A stretch of 64,000 nt of DNA from Victivallis lenta. Its GTDB lineage: Bacteria > Verrucomicrobiota > Lentisphaeria > Victivallales > Victivallaceae. A program made the translations under genes and the position numbers. Under the pieces are notes generated by a model. The model searched no databases. It was not told the origin of the DNA and was given only the letters and a program-made list of their open reading frames with translations. Positions 14,755-23,688 of the stretch are shown here, piece by piece; positions within the stretch are counted from its first letter, which is position 1, and the number at the start of each line of letters is the position of its first letter. The DNA is taken from assembly GCF_009695545.1 (NCBI RefSeq), contig NZ_VUNS01000001.1, forward strand, positions 62,001 through 126,000, read 5' to 3'.

Positions 14755-17061
14755 TCAGAACTTATCCCCGGAGACGCTCCGGTTTCCTTCGGCGACCAGC
14801 CGGGTCACCGACCTGCCGTCGCTCCAGACACCGGGAAACGGCACAAGCGGGGAAGCGATGTAACAATTGTCGACAATGCTCACCGAGTCGGCATTTTCCA
14901 CAAAAAAACCGGAACGGCGGGGAAACGGGATTTTACGTTCCGTCTGATCCGCGAATGTATTGTTGCGGAATATGACGTTCCGGGCGGAGCTGATGGAGGC
15001 GATCAGCCCGAAACTGTCGATAAACAGATTGTCTTCAAACAGAATATCCGACAGAATCCGGCATTCCGTTTTCAGAATCGAGTCCATATAGACCCCGATC
15101 GTAACCGCTCGCGGCATTCCGTCGTTTTCCGTGTCACACATATGCCGCTTATGCACCTGTTCGAAACGGTTGCCCCGGACCACGATATTGGAGGCGCCGT
15201 AACCTTCGCACCAGGCAGGCCCGTAGCCGGTTTCGATTTTGATCGCCTCCATCTCGTGATGCCGGAACAAATTGTTTTCAACCGTAACATCCCGCGCCAG
15301 CAGAAGAATGCCGCGGGCGCGGTTGTGGTGAAACGAACTGTTCCGGATCATGATGTTGCGGGAATCATAAGCCCGGTTGAAAATGAGCAGGCCGTCTCCC
15401 GGCGTGAGAGGCTGCGGAACCGCCGGGGAATCGAATACGATCTCATAAATGCCGTTCCGGGCGTCTGCCGTGCCGACCTGTTTTATCACCGCCGATTTGC
15501 CGGTGGGTGAGAGGTCGCTGTAACGGAATTCGATCCGGTCGCCCACCCGGTAGTAGCCGTCGTATACGCCCCGCGCTTCTATGCGGTCCGGTTTCATTTG
15601 CGTTATATAAGCAGAATTGTCGTGAATGTTGATGCAGTCATCTCCGGATCTGCCGAACTCGCAATCCTCGATTTTCAGGTATCCCTTGGACCGGAAGACA
15701 TGCAGGATATCCGCCGTACAGGTGATGGCGCGACGCGGTTCGTTTTCAGGGGGAGCTACACGGACCCGGCGGAACTGCCCATACTGCACCCCGTCCGCGA
15801 TGAAACCAATGCCGGCGCAGGAATAGAGATTGATGTCTTCGAAAGTGATATGACGGCTTTGCCTGATTGAAAAACAATGCATCTCATAATTGTAATGCCG
15901 CATCACAAAAAGACTGCCGGGCACATACTTGCCGGAGTTGCCGACCTGAACCCGCAAAATGTTGTCCGCCAACCAGGTTTTCGGGGCAGGATGCAAACAG
16001 TCAAATCCATTCTCAATTCCGATCGAACGGGAAACCGGGTCATAACTGCTGAGGACGCTGACCCGAACATCCCGGCGCGGAAAACGATCATATTCGACAA
16101 ACTTGAAATCGACCGTCCCGGGATCGGTACGCATTACCTCAACGACACTGGCCAGCGGGTCCGCGGCCCAATCCCAGTCGCAGGATAAATTGCGCAGCAG
16201 GAGCCTTTCGCAATCATTGATCAGAAAAGACTCTTTCTCCGTTCTCAGAAATATGAACTTCGCCCCTTTTCCATCCAATTCGAAATCCCGCATTCCGTCA
16301 AGCATGATCGAAGCGTCGGCGGTAAACCGGTAACTGCCGGGAGCAAGTTCGAGTTTCGCCGCATTCTTTTCCCGGCAGAATGCCAGAGCCCGGTTCAGAG
16401 CGGCGGTATTGTCGGCACTCTCCGGGGAGAAACCGAAGTCGGCTGCGGCAACGACCATTCCCCGGGCGTTTTTCGGCCGTTCCACCTCGAACTCCTTTGC
16501 ACCGGAAGGCAAATTCCGTACCGTTCCGGAAGCCGGAGCCGCATCCGCCACTGCCGGTATGAAAAGCGGCTCGGCAGCAGGGGTGAACCGAAGATTCCTG
16601 ACGGCACCCTTCAGCCGTTTGCTGATATGAATCTGGAATGCGCAATCCTGCTGCGTCCCGGTGCGGAACTGCAGTTCGACCGGCCTGAACTTCGTGCCGT
16701 TGTTCGGCAGGAACCCCGACATCGTGTCGAGCGAATGGTCGCCGGCATGATACGGCCGCGACAGAAGGAAGAAGCGTCCGGCAGCCGCATCCGGTGCAGC
16801 CGCCCGGTATTCAAAGCTGACGAGATAGGAAGTATCCGGCCTGAGCACCCCCGGACGGGTGCGCAGCATCCAGTTCCACTCGCCGTCCAGCCGTGTCGTA
16901 TCGACTTCCAGATTTTCGCCGTGGCCGGAAAGCCGGGCGACGGCCGGGTTCAGGTCGATCCGCTCCCGGTTGCCCAAGTCCTCCGGCTTCGCGCTCCAGC
17001 CGGTCTCCCACCCGAGAGCGACCACGGCAATCACAAGAATCCATTTCCGCATGGCAGTCAT
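14755..17061 (-). CDS. Secreted right-handed beta-helix glycosidase, GH110-like
   Basis: This 768-residue protein has a Sec signal peptide (MRKWILVIAVVALGWETGWSA). After a beta-sandwich-like N-terminal part (to about 200), the ADFGFSPESADNTAALNRAL segment opens a pectate-lyase-superfamily beta-helix with repeated turns (IMIRNSSFHHN, VTVENNLFRHHE, IVVRGNRFEQVH, VIFRNNTF). The stretch RAITCTADILHVFRSKGYLK followed by IEDCEFGRSGDDCINIHD matches the layout of GH110 alpha-1,3-galactosidases, whose paired Asp residues are catalytic. GH110 is the best guess; another beta-helix family is possible. GAGGAG precedes the ATG at 17061; an ATG nine bases in is the alternative. It follows the pseudopilin gene by 12 bases. 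Confidence 0.75.
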   Translation of the reverse strand: MTAMRKWILVIAVVALGWETGWSAKPEDLGNRERIDLNPAVARLSGHGENLEVDTTRLDGEWNWMLRTRPGVLRPDTSYLVSFEYRAAAPDAAAGRFFLLSRPYHAGDHSLDTMSGFLPNNGTKFRPVELQFRTGTQQDCAFQIHISKRLKGAVRNLRFTPAAEPLFIPAVADAAPASGTVRNLPSGAKEFEVERPKNARGMVVAAADFGFSPESADNTAALNRALAFCREKNAAKLELAPGSYRFTADASIMLDGMRDFELDGKGAKFIFLRTEKESFLINDCERLLLRNLSCDWDWAADPLASVVEVMRTDPGTVDFKFVEYDRFPRRDVRVSVLSSYDPVSRSIGIENGFDCLHPAPKTWLADNILRVQVGNSGKYVPGSLFVMRHYNYEMHCFSIRQSRHITFEDINLYSCAGIGFIADGVQYGQFRRVRVAPPENEPRRAITCTADILHVFRSKGYLKIEDCEFGRSGDDCINIHDNSAYITQMKPDRIEARGVYDGYYRVGDRIEFRYSDLSPTGKSAVIKQVGTADARNGIYEIVFDSPAVPQPLTPGDGLLIFNRAYDSRNIMIRNSSFHHNRARGILLLARDVTVENNLFRHHEMEAIKIETGYGPAWCEGYGASNIVVRGNRFEQVHKRHMCDTENDGMPRAVTIGVYMDSILKTECRILSDILFEDNLFIDSFGLIASISSARNVIFRNNTFADQTERKIPFPRRSGFFVENADSVSIVDNCYIASPLVPFPGVWSDGRSVTRLVAEGNRSVSGDKF

Positions 17062-17073
17062 TTTCTCCTCGCT

Positions 17074-17793
17074 TTAATTCACCAGTTTCTTCACGCTTCC
17101 CGCCTCGTCATACACCTCTTTGAACTGCATCGGAGAAGCCTGAAGTTCAGCATCGGAGCGGGCAGCCACATGGCCGTCGGGATATCCGGCCACCGCCCTG
17201 TTGCGGTGGAGAAGCCCGGCGGCACCTTTCCAGTCCGGAAGAATCTGCGCCGGAGAGAACGCATAAATCATCTTGTTCGATCCCATCACCCCGCAGGAGG
17301 TGTCGATCATGATCTCCGTCCGGGAAGGCAATTTCATTCGGTGCAGGCTCATCACCCGGATCTCCGTCGTGACGCCGGGATGGGAGAAAGCCGAAATCTC
17401 GAGATAAAAATCTCCCAGCACGGCTTTCTTGGTCGCGTAATCAGGATCATACCAGCCATCCTGTATCCGGTACACACCGTACGTCATAGTCGGCCATCCC
17501 CAGTCCGCAGAGGAAGGGAAGGAAGCCGGGCAGGTGAGTACATTTTTTCCGATATACCCCTGGTTGACAAGCACTTCCCCCCAGAACTCCACACTCTGGC
17601 TCACAATGAAGTTGTTGTTGTCGTCCGCATACAGCAGTTGAGCAGTCATGCACTGTTTCTGATTATTGATGCACTGGGAGGTTTTTGCCTTCGCACGCGC
17701 CATATTCAGCGCCGGCAGCAGCATCGAGGCGAGAATCGCGATGATCGCAATAACAACCAGCAACTCGATCAAAGTGAACTTTTTTCTCCGCAT
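17074..17793 (-). CDS. Type II pseudopilin-like protein with C-terminal DGH motif
   Basis: This 239-residue protein begins [20 protein letters not shown], the prepilin peptidase site and hydrophobic helix of type IV pilin / type II secretion pseudopilins (cleavage before Phe, Glu at +5). A globular domain with paired Cys follows, and near the end comes [17 protein letters not shown], the H...DGH motif shared by the other three pilin-like genes here. The start at 17793 is chosen because the prepilin signal begins there, with GGACGGAG upstream. It is directly upstream of, and co-directional with, the secreted beta-helix glycosidase. Confidence 0.9.
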   Translation of the reverse strand: MRRKKFTLIELLVVIAIIAILASMLLPALNMARAKAKTSQCINNQKQCMTAQLLYADDNNNFIVSQSVEFWGEVLVNQGYIGKNVLTCPASFPSSADWGWPTMTYGVYRIQDGWYDPDYATKKAVLGDFYLEISAFSHPGVTTEIRVMSLHRMKLPSRTEIMIDTSCGVMGSNKMIYAFSPAQILPDWKGAAGLLHRNRAVAGYPDGHVAARSDAELQASPMQFKEVYDEAGSVKKLVN

Positions 17794-18141
17794 AATTGCA
17801 CTCCGTCCTATAATAGTTAATAAGTGATGCGGAAAATAACGGAGAATGAATTGCGCGCGACAGTCCCGGCCAAAAGCGCGGCAGGAGAGCTGCTGCACGA
17901 TGACGAACCCGTTGCGTGAGCATAGAAAACGGAGGACGGGAAATGAATTCTCCCTGCGATTCCCCGAACAAAACATACAGGCGCCGCAGACGGAATGCAA
18001 TCGAAACGGTGCAGCCGCAGAAGGCTGAAAAAAACGGGAGAGCAGCAAGCCGTATCTGGGCGATAACCGGATGAACAGAAATAAATCAGGAAAAATGACA
18101 TCAGGTGTCATTTACATAACATACTAACTATTATAAGACTT
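17794..18141. other. Intergenic region upstream of pseudopilin
   Basis: This 348-base region contains a near-repeat in inverted orientation: TATAATAGTTAATAAGTGATG on the plus strand at 17809-17829 and TATAATAGTTAGTATGTTATG on the minus strand at 18135-18115 (18 or so of 21 bases match). It also holds the AAATGACA/TGTCATTT hairpin at 18093-18113. No ORF inside has family similarity. Confidence 0.45.
18093..18113 (-). terminator. Possible terminator or operator hairpin (AAATGACA / TGTCATTT)
   Basis: This is an exact 8-bp inverted repeat with loop CCTGA on the minus strand, ending in a short T-run. It follows the stop of the 57-residue ORF by 28 bases, so it may terminate that transcript; the stem is AT-rich, so an operator for the pseudopilin gene is also possible. 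Confidence 0.4.
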
Positions 18142-18315
18142 TTATCCTTCTGCGGCGGCAATGGAACCGGAATGGGGGGCAATCCGCCGCCGCGCTGCAG
18201 CAAGCATCACCCGCGCCAGATCCGTACTCGGCAGTAATCCGGCCCGAACCATGCCGGCGCCGGGCTGTTCGACGATATTCGCCGCCTCCACCGCCGTTGA
18301 AGCTTTCTCCGCCAT
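18142..18315 (-). CDS. Small 57-residue ORF behind a consensus promoter
   Basis: The ATG at 18315 has AAAGGA eight bases upstream; an in-frame ATG at 18348 would make the message leaderless. The product (MAEKASTAVEAANIVEQPG at the N-terminus, DLARVMLAAARRRIAPHSG later) is Ala-rich and hydrophilic with no recognised family, signal peptide or membrane span. A perfect TTGACA-17-TATAAT promoter lies immediately upstream, so this stretch is very probably transcribed. Whether the product is the peptide or a small RNA is undecided. Confidence 0.4.
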   Translation of the reverse strand: MAEKASTAVEAANIVEQPGAGMVRAGLLPSTDLARVMLAAARRRIAPHSGSIAAAEG

Positions 18316-18354
18316 TCCCACCATCCTTTCCGGTTGCCTTTGTTTCATAATATA

Positions 18355-18383
18355 ATTATACCAAAAAACTTCCGTTTTGTCAA
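18355..18383 (-). promoter_or_regulatory. Perfect consensus sigma-70 promoter
   Basis: On the minus strand TTGACA (18383-18378), a 17-base spacer and TATAAT (18360-18355) match consensus at all twelve positions. Transcription would start near 18348. An AT-rich tract upstream (to about 18455) could act as an UP element. Confidence 0.85.
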
Positions 18384-18838
18384 CCGTTTTTTTAAAAAAC
18401 TTTATATTTTATTTCAATTTTAATATTTAAAGTAAATATATATATTTAAAGTAAAAACACCCAAAAAAAGAACTGCCTGACAACCGTACTTATGCAAACG
18501 GGCATCAACCCGGACAAAGCCCTGCGCAAGAAATCCGCAACAAAGCTGCACCGCTTCCCCTGTGCGGGCGGCCGCATCGAAGAGACTATCACATTGCAAT
18601 TCCGGCAGACAGGGATTGGCCGGGGCCGCCGACCTTGTAATCCGGGGGCGGCACTGTCGCCGGCGAGTTTGCGCGCCGTTTCCGAAAGCGCGCTCCTTCT
18701 GCGGTTTGCGCAGCAGACCGTTCGTGTTCCCGCGCCCGAATCATCGATTCGATCTGCAGGCGGCCCGTTCCGCACACCGGCGCCGGCGACGGCTTCGCCG
18801 CCTTTTTGCGCGCACGGACGAAAGGCGGGTTTGCCCGG
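18384..18838. other. Intergenic region between promoter and phosphoesterase
   Basis: The first 90 bases are extremely AT-rich and contain the direct repeat ATATTTAAAGTAAA at 18423-18436 and 18442-18455. From about 18480 the composition returns to GC-rich, but no ORF on either strand shows protein-like sequence; the reading frames there are Arg/Pro/Ser-rich noise. I see no RNA gene. Confidence 0.4.
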
Positions 18839-19687
18839 TCAGACGATCTCGTATTCCCGGACGTCCCCGCGGAAGTTCCCGCCGGCCGTATACTGCACAA
18901 CATCCCCGTACAGCACGGAGTCGAAATTGAAATGCAGATGCCCGGTCAGCACCGCCTTCACCAGCGTCTGCTGCTTCAGGTAATCGATGAAGGCCAGCGT
19001 CGGCCCGTCCGCCCGCTGCTGGCTGCGCCGTTCCTCCGGATACGGCTCCAGCAGCTCCTCCGGCGTTCCGACCAGATATGCGCACTCGTTCCGCCGGTTG
19101 ACCATCATCTCACGGTACAGGGCGTCGGTATGAAGCGGGTTGTGCAGCAGCAGCAGGATCGGATATCCTCTCTCCACCTCGCGCCTGAACGCCTCCAGCT
19201 CCTCCGGGCGGAACAGATAGTAGGAATTGTCCACCGCCACGAGATTGACCCCGCCGACCAGGCGCGACGCAAAGCGCAGGTCGTTCCCGATGTACCGCTG
19301 CACCAGCGGCAGGCTGTCGAGCTTGTACGCCTCATCCTCGACGGCTTCACCGACATATTTGCTGAATTCATGGTTTCCGGCCGCAAAAAAGTAATCCGTG
19401 CCGGAGAGCATCTCCTTTGCCGTGTCGAGATTCTTCGCCGACACGAAATCGATCAGGTCCCCGGTGCAGATCATGAGATCACAGCAGTTCCGGGCATAAG
19501 CGACCGCCTCGGAGAAGTACCGGAGGCAGTCTCCCTCCTTTCCGAACGCCGCGGAACGCCGGGCGGCCAGCGCCTGCTTGCGCTCGCCGTCGCGCCCGTC
19601 AGCCAGCGCGAGGTGGGTATCGGAAACATGCAGGAGCCGAAGCGGCGCGGGCAGACCGATCTCAATACGGACTTTCGACAGATTCAT
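18839..19687 (-). CDS. Calcineurin-like metallophosphoesterase
   Basis: This 282-residue cytoplasmic protein has the full metallophosphoesterase motif set: HVSDTHLA (DxH), CTGDLIDF (GD), AAGNHEFS (GNHE), LLLLHNPLH and a final LTGHLHFNF (GHxH), giving a two-metal site. The substrate is not predictable from sequence; relatives act on phosphodiesters, nucleotides or peptidoglycan-linked phosphates. The start at 19687 is preferred (GAGG upstream, and the fold begins there) over a longer frame reaching 19804, which would run through the terminator of the upstream gene. Confidence 0.88.
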   Translation of the reverse strand: MNLSKVRIEIGLPAPLRLLHVSDTHLALADGRDGERKQALAARRSAAFGKEGDCLRYFSEAVAYARNCCDLMICTGDLIDFVSAKNLDTAKEMLSGTDYFFAAGNHEFSKYVGEAVEDEAYKLDSLPLVQRYIGNDLRFASRLVGGVNLVAVDNSYYLFRPEELEAFRREVERGYPILLLLHNPLHTDALYREMMVNRRNECAYLVGTPEELLEPYPEERRSQQRADGPTLAFIDYLKQQTLVKAVLTGHLHFNFDSVLYGDVVQYTAGGNFRGDVREYEIV

Positions 19688-19772
19688 TTTTACCTCATCC
19701 CATGATTGGCAGAACCGAAAAGCGATTGTGCATAAAAAAGCACTTCTTCCATGCTCTTTCAAGCCGGAGAGC

Positions 19773-19798
19773 AAAAAAAACGCCCGGCGAACCGGGCG
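19773..19798 (-). terminator. Intrinsic terminator of the dehydrogenase operon
   Basis: CGCCCGG / CCGGGCG stem with a four-base loop (19781-19798), followed on the minus strand by eight T residues (19773-19780). It lies just after the zinc dehydrogenase stop codon and separates that operon from the phosphoesterase. Confidence 0.9.
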
Positions 19799-19824
19799 AA
19801 CCAATGCATTCCGTCATGGAACGG

Positions 19825-20808
19825 TCAGCACCTGACCGCGCCTTTGATGAAGCCGTCGCGGTGCAGTTCCATGTCCTCGTTGGCCTTGTCGAACTCCTCC
19901 ATCGAGTAGATATGGTTCGTCACGCCGGTGAACTTCCAGATTCCGCGCGAAAGAAGCATGAGACACCGCTTGCAGAGCCCCGCCTCGTACATGATCCGGC
20001 GCTCGTGGCAGTTGATCGTATCCATCGCCTTGAAGTTCCAGAGCTTGTAGTCGATCGTGCGGGGTCCGTCGTTGTGATATCCGCCGATGCCGAGACGGCC
20101 GTGCGCGCAGACGAGTTCGCCCGCCAGCTGCAATCCGTCCTGCGTGCCGGTGAATTCCATGACGTGCGGGAAACCGATGCCGAAGATATCGGTCTTGTGG
20201 CCGTCGCGGGTCAGGTCCGGCGTGCCGATCGCCTTCCAGTCCAGCCGGTATTCCGCCGGAATCTCTTCCGGAGCAAGCACCTCGGTCGCCCCCATCTTCC
20301 GCGCGTTCTCGCGCGCTTCGGGCCGCTTGTCGATCGCGATGATGTCGCCGTAGCCCATCGCCTTGAACAGCGTGATCATGCCGAGCCCCATATAGCCGGC
20401 TCCGACCACCGCAACCGGGTCGCCGAGCGTGGTCCACGGCATCTTCATGGCGGCCGAAAGCAGGCAGGCCAGCGGCTCGACGATCGCGTCCTCATCCTTC
20501 AAGTTATCCGGCACACGGCAGGTCTTGTCCGGCTCCATGACGATGTACTCCCTGTACCCGCCGCCGCCGAGCCCGGTCACCCGGTCCCCCTCCCGGAACT
20601 CCGTCACGTTCCGGCCGCACTTCGCGACGACGCCGACCGTCTCGTGGCCGAAGACCTCGCCCGGGCGGGCGACGGTCCACGGATACCACTCCGAATGGCA
20701 CATCCCGGTATAAGTGACTTTCACCAGCAGCTGGTCGTCGGTGATCTCCGGAATCGGCACATCGATGATCCTGCTTTTGCGGGGTCCGGCCATCACAATC
20801 TGTTTCAT
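19825..20808 (-). CDS. Zinc-dependent alcohol/sugar dehydrogenase (MDR family)
   Basis: This 327-residue medium-chain dehydrogenase has the catalytic zinc region TGMCHSEWYPW and FGHETVGVV, and a Rossmann NAD(P) site VAVVGAGYMGLGMI with a downstream acidic residue (IIAIDKR). The Cys cluster for structural zinc is absent and the protein is shorter than yeast-type enzymes, as in glucose- or polyol-dehydrogenase relatives. It follows the Gfo/Idh gene by 16 bases and ends in a terminator, so the pair probably acts on one sugar or polyol pathway. The exact substrate is unknown. Confidence 0.85.
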   Translation of the reverse strand: MKQIVMAGPRKSRIIDVPIPEITDDQLLVKVTYTGMCHSEWYPWTVARPGEVFGHETVGVVAKCGRNVTEFREGDRVTGLGGGGYREYIVMEPDKTCRVPDNLKDEDAIVEPLACLLSAAMKMPWTTLGDPVAVVGAGYMGLGMITLFKAMGYGDIIAIDKRPEARENARKMGATEVLAPEEIPAEYRLDWKAIGTPDLTRDGHKTDIFGIGFPHVMEFTGTQDGLQLAGELVCAHGRLGIGGYHNDGPRTIDYKLWNFKAMDTINCHERRIMYEAGLCKRCLMLLSRGIWKFTGVTNHIYSMEEFDKANEDMELHRDGFIKGAVRC

Positions 20809-20824
20809 GCGTTCAACTCCCTTT

Positions 20825-21922
20825 TTATAATATGTGGTATGATTCTTTCCCCAGCTCCACCGGACGGCCCGAGGAGGCTGAAAGATAAACCGCGTCGATG
20901 AGCCGCATCAGCGTCACCGCCTCGTCAGCCGTGGTGAGCGGCTCCGCCTCCCCGTTCAGGGTGCGGATGAAATTTTCGGGGGCGCGCGTCCGTCCCATAT
21001 CGTGATCGTGCTGGAAGCGGTAGCTTTTGTCCATCGACACGCCGTTCTTCTGCGCGTAAAGCTCGCAGCTGTTCTGCCCGTTCACGCAGCGGATCCGCAC
21101 GCCGGTCTTCTTCGCCTGCAGCGCTACGAAGATATCCTCCTCCTTCACAAGCTCGGCCCAGGAGTTGTGGATGCTCAGCACCTGCCCGGTTTTGAAACGG
21201 ACGAAGCCGTGGCAGGCCGATTCGACATCAGTGGTCCCGGTCGTCGACACGACGCTGCCCCAGCTGCCGTGAAAATCGGGATCGTCCATAAAGTCGTGCG
21301 TGGTCTGCGCCAGAACGAATTCCGGTTCCGGGTAGTCCATGAACCAGAGCGCGAGGTCGATCATGTGCAGCAGGTCGATCAGCGGGCCGCCGCCGGAGAT
21401 CGCCTTCGTGGTGAACCAGCCGCCGAAGCCCGGAATGCCGGTGCGGCGCATCCAGGTCGCCTGCGCCGAATTCACCGTGCCGATCCGGCCGGTCCGGATC
21501 TGCCGTTTGACGAACTGCGAATCGAGCCGGGCGCGGTTGTTCAGATTGAACATGAGCCTGAGCTTCTTCTCTTTCGCCTTGTCCGCCATCTCCTTCGTCT
21601 CGGCGGCGTTCAGCGCCGGCGGCTTCTCACAGAAAACATGAAGCCCGCGCTCAAGCGCCTCCAGCACGAGCGGACGGTGAAACTTGTTCGGCGTGATGAC
21701 CGAAACCGCCTGCACCTCCGGCGCCGTGCGCTGCAGCTCCCCGAGCGTTTCCACGACCGGAATCTTCCCGAGCTGACACTTCTCCGCAAATTTCCGGCCC
21801 GCCTCGGGGTTCCGGTCCACAATCGCGACGACCTCGGCGCCGGCTTCGTGATAGCCGCGGACGTGGCACTCCGCCATCGCCCCGGCACCGACCAATGCAA
21901 CTTTTCCGACTTTTTCGCCCAT
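20825..21922 (-). CDS. Gfo/Idh/MocA family oxidoreductase
   Basis: This 365-residue protein has an N-terminal Rossmann domain (VALVGAGAMAECHVRGYHEAG), the family EKP motif (VFCEKPPALN) that places the catalytic Lys near the nicotinamide, and the C-terminal alpha/beta sugar-binding domain (GGGPLIDLLHMIDLALWF). Members oxidise or epimerise sugars and inositols with NAD(P). It is the first gene of a two-gene operon with the zinc dehydrogenase and is divergent from an AraC regulator across an 85-base gap. Confidence 0.9.
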   Translation of the reverse strand: MGEKVGKVALVGAGAMAECHVRGYHEAGAEVVAIVDRNPEAGRKFAEKCQLGKIPVVETLGELQRTAPEVQAVSVITPNKFHRPLVLEALERGLHVFCEKPPALNAAETKEMADKAKEKKLRLMFNLNNRARLDSQFVKRQIRTGRIGTVNSAQATWMRRTGIPGFGGWFTTKAISGGGPLIDLLHMIDLALWFMDYPEPEFVLAQTTHDFMDDPDFHGSWGSVVSTTGTTDVESACHGFVRFKTGQVLSIHNSWAELVKEEDIFVALQAKKTGVRIRCVNGQNSCELYAQKNGVSMDKSYRFQHDHDMGRTRAPENFIRTLNGEAEPLTTADEAVTLMRLIDAVYLSASSGRPVELGKESYHIL

Positions 21923-22007
21923 ATGATCTCTTCCGCACTTGAATTTTCGTTACATATATTATACCTTCCTGAAAACAACATGACTTCGCAAAAACAATCA
22001 AAAAACT

Positions 22008-22922
22008 ATGCGTATTCGATCAAGAAAAGACAATCCGTACCGGACCGAGCAATTTCAGCGGATTCCGGTGGACGACGAGTTCCCGGTGGGCGTTCCGGAC
22101 TTCAACACGCGGGACGAGCACCCCGACATCGGTCCGCATATCCACGACCTGCTCGAAATCGGCTACTGCTTCGACGGTTCCGGGCTCTTTCTGATCGGAG
22201 ACAAGATCTTCACCTTCAAAGGGGGAGACGCGGTCGTCATCAATACGCACGAGGTCCACATCGCGCGCGGAAGCCCGGGGGACACGACCAGCTGGGGATT
22301 CCTGCACCTCGACCCGGTCCGGCTGCTGGCGGACAACGTCGGCAGCTACTCCGACAGCCTGAAGCTGTCGCAATACTGCGGCGCGGCGTTCAAGAACATC
22401 ATCGACGGCGACGAACACCCGGAGATCACGAACTGCATCCGCCAGATTCTGGTCGAAGTCCGCGACCGGCCGAAGAACTACCGGGCGATGGTCCGCAGTC
22501 TGACCTGGCGGCTCATGCTGCTGCTGAACCGCTATTACAACGTCAACGAAGCGATCGACGCGCTGCAGGATTATCAGGACATCGAACGCATCGTCCCGGC
22601 GCTGCGGTTCCTGAACGACAACTACAGCGCCGATGTGGACATGGCGAAGCTCGCGGAGCTGTGCTTCACGAGCGAATCGAATTTCCGCAAGCTGTTTCAC
22701 CGCGCGATGGGCTGCGCGCCGCAGCCGTATCTGCTGCGGCTGCGGCTCAACGCGGCCTGCACGCTGCTGAAGAATTCGACCACGTCGATCCTCGAAATCG
22801 CGCAGCGCTGCGGCTACAACAATCTGTCGAACTTCAACCGGCAGTTCAAGGAGCGCTTCGGGGTCTCACCGCGTGACTACCGCAACGGCAGGCCTGAGCC
22901 GCAGCGGCAAGAGCCGGGATAA
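22008..22922 (+). CDS. AraC-family transcriptional regulator
   Basis: This 304-residue regulator has an N-terminal cupin-type sensing domain (GPHIHDLLEIGYCFDGSG, GGDAVVINTHEVHIA) and a C-terminal double helix-turn-helix (DMAKLAELCFTSESNFRKLF, then EIAQRCGYNNLSNFNRQFKE). Divergence from the Gfo/Idh - dehydrogenase pair points to control of that operon by its sugar. No strong ribosome site precedes the ATG at 22008; the upstream A-rich leader may compensate. Confidence 0.9.
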   Translation: MRIRSRKDNPYRTEQFQRIPVDDEFPVGVPDFNTRDEHPDIGPHIHDLLEIGYCFDGSGLFLIGDKIFTFKGGDAVVINTHEVHIARGSPGDTTSWGFLHLDPVRLLADNVGSYSDSLKLSQYCGAAFKNIIDGDEHPEITNCIRQILVEVRDRPKNYRAMVRSLTWRLMLLLNRYYNVNEAIDALQDYQDIERIVPALRFLNDNYSADVDMAKLAELCFTSESNFRKLFHRAMGCAPQPYLLRLRLNAACTLLKNSTTSILEIAQRCGYNNLSNFNRQFKERFGVSPRDYRNGRPEPQRQEPG

Positions 22923-22925
22923 GAT

Positions 22926-23606
22926 TCAGACGCGGCGGAAACGCGGTTCCACGACCGGATGACGCAGCGGGAAACCGCCCGGAATCCGGTTCCTCGTCCA
23001 TGCCGGCCGGGCTGCCTCCCCGCTGCCGAGCTCGCCGAAAATCGGGCCGATGGAGGTGCGGCGCACGATCCGGCACGCAACGCGCCGGCCCCGGAAGCGT
23101 TCGGGGACGTTCCAGAAGAAAGGCGGCCACAGCCGGGTTCCGAGCGACTCGCCGTCGAAGCTGATCTCCGTGACGAATTCATCGCAGTCAAGGTCGAACC
23201 CGGCCGCATCGACCGGAATTTCGAGGATTCCGGACTGAATCACCTCCCCCGCGAAGCCGGAGAGGCCGCGGCCGTCGCCGCGATCCGGCTCCGGAGTTCC
23301 GGCGGAATTCTCCACCGGCAACCTGCGCGGCAAGAGCCGGTCGAGAAGCGCAACCGCTTCGTCCACAGATGAAACCGCCTCTCTTCTCCGCTCGAACCGG
23401 ATGCCGGAGACGGAGCCGCCCAGCACCTCCGGCGCTTCCGGCGAAGGCGCCGCCTCCGAAGCGATCAGCCGTCACGGGCGCTGCGCCCGGACCAGCGCCT
23501 CAAGCAGCGGATGCAGCTCGTATTCATCGGCCGGATAACGCACTTCCAGCTCCGGAACCGCCCGAAGCTGCCGGGCGAATGTACATTCAGCACAGAAGGC
23601 GCCCTT
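22926..23606 (-). pseudogene. Remnant of a large glycosidase-like gene (C-terminal part)
   Basis: A single minus-strand frame carries protein-like sequence broken by in-frame TAA (23607-23609) and TGA (23472-23474). Before the TGA it reads TFARQLRAVPELEVRYPADE and YELHPLLEALVRAQRP; after it, ASEAAPSPEAPEVLGG and SVDEAVALLDRLL. A final beta domain contains ISFDGESLGTRLWPPFFWNV and RRTSIGPIFGE, as seen at the ends of large sugar-active proteins with jelly-roll domains. The upstream catalytic portion is missing. The stop codon at 22926 is convergent with the AraC gene. I call it a decayed gene; a short functional fragment cannot be ruled out. Confidence 0.6.
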
Positions 23607-23660
23607 TTATGATTCGGGGATAAATTCCGGCTGTTTCCGGCACTTTTTTCTTCTTTTTCC

Positions 23661-23688
23661 TTGACACCGCGGATATCTGTGATATCTG
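23661..23688 (+). promoter_or_regulatory. Promoter with tandem GATATCTGT repeats before arginine decarboxylase
   Basis: TTGACA at 23661-23666 and TATCTG at 23683-23688 are 16 bases apart. The -10 lies within the second of two exact tandem copies of GATATCTGT (23672-23680, 23681-23689), a likely regulator site. A hairpin-forming sequence (GATTCGACAG 23713-23722 with CTGTCATCGAATC 23728-23740) lies in the 150-base leader. Confidence 0.5.

Noticed and set aside
18446-18983. Several overlapping Arg/Pro-rich ORFs on both strands
   Set aside because: Typical GC-rich noise frames without start signals or family features; part overlaps the phosphoesterase gene.
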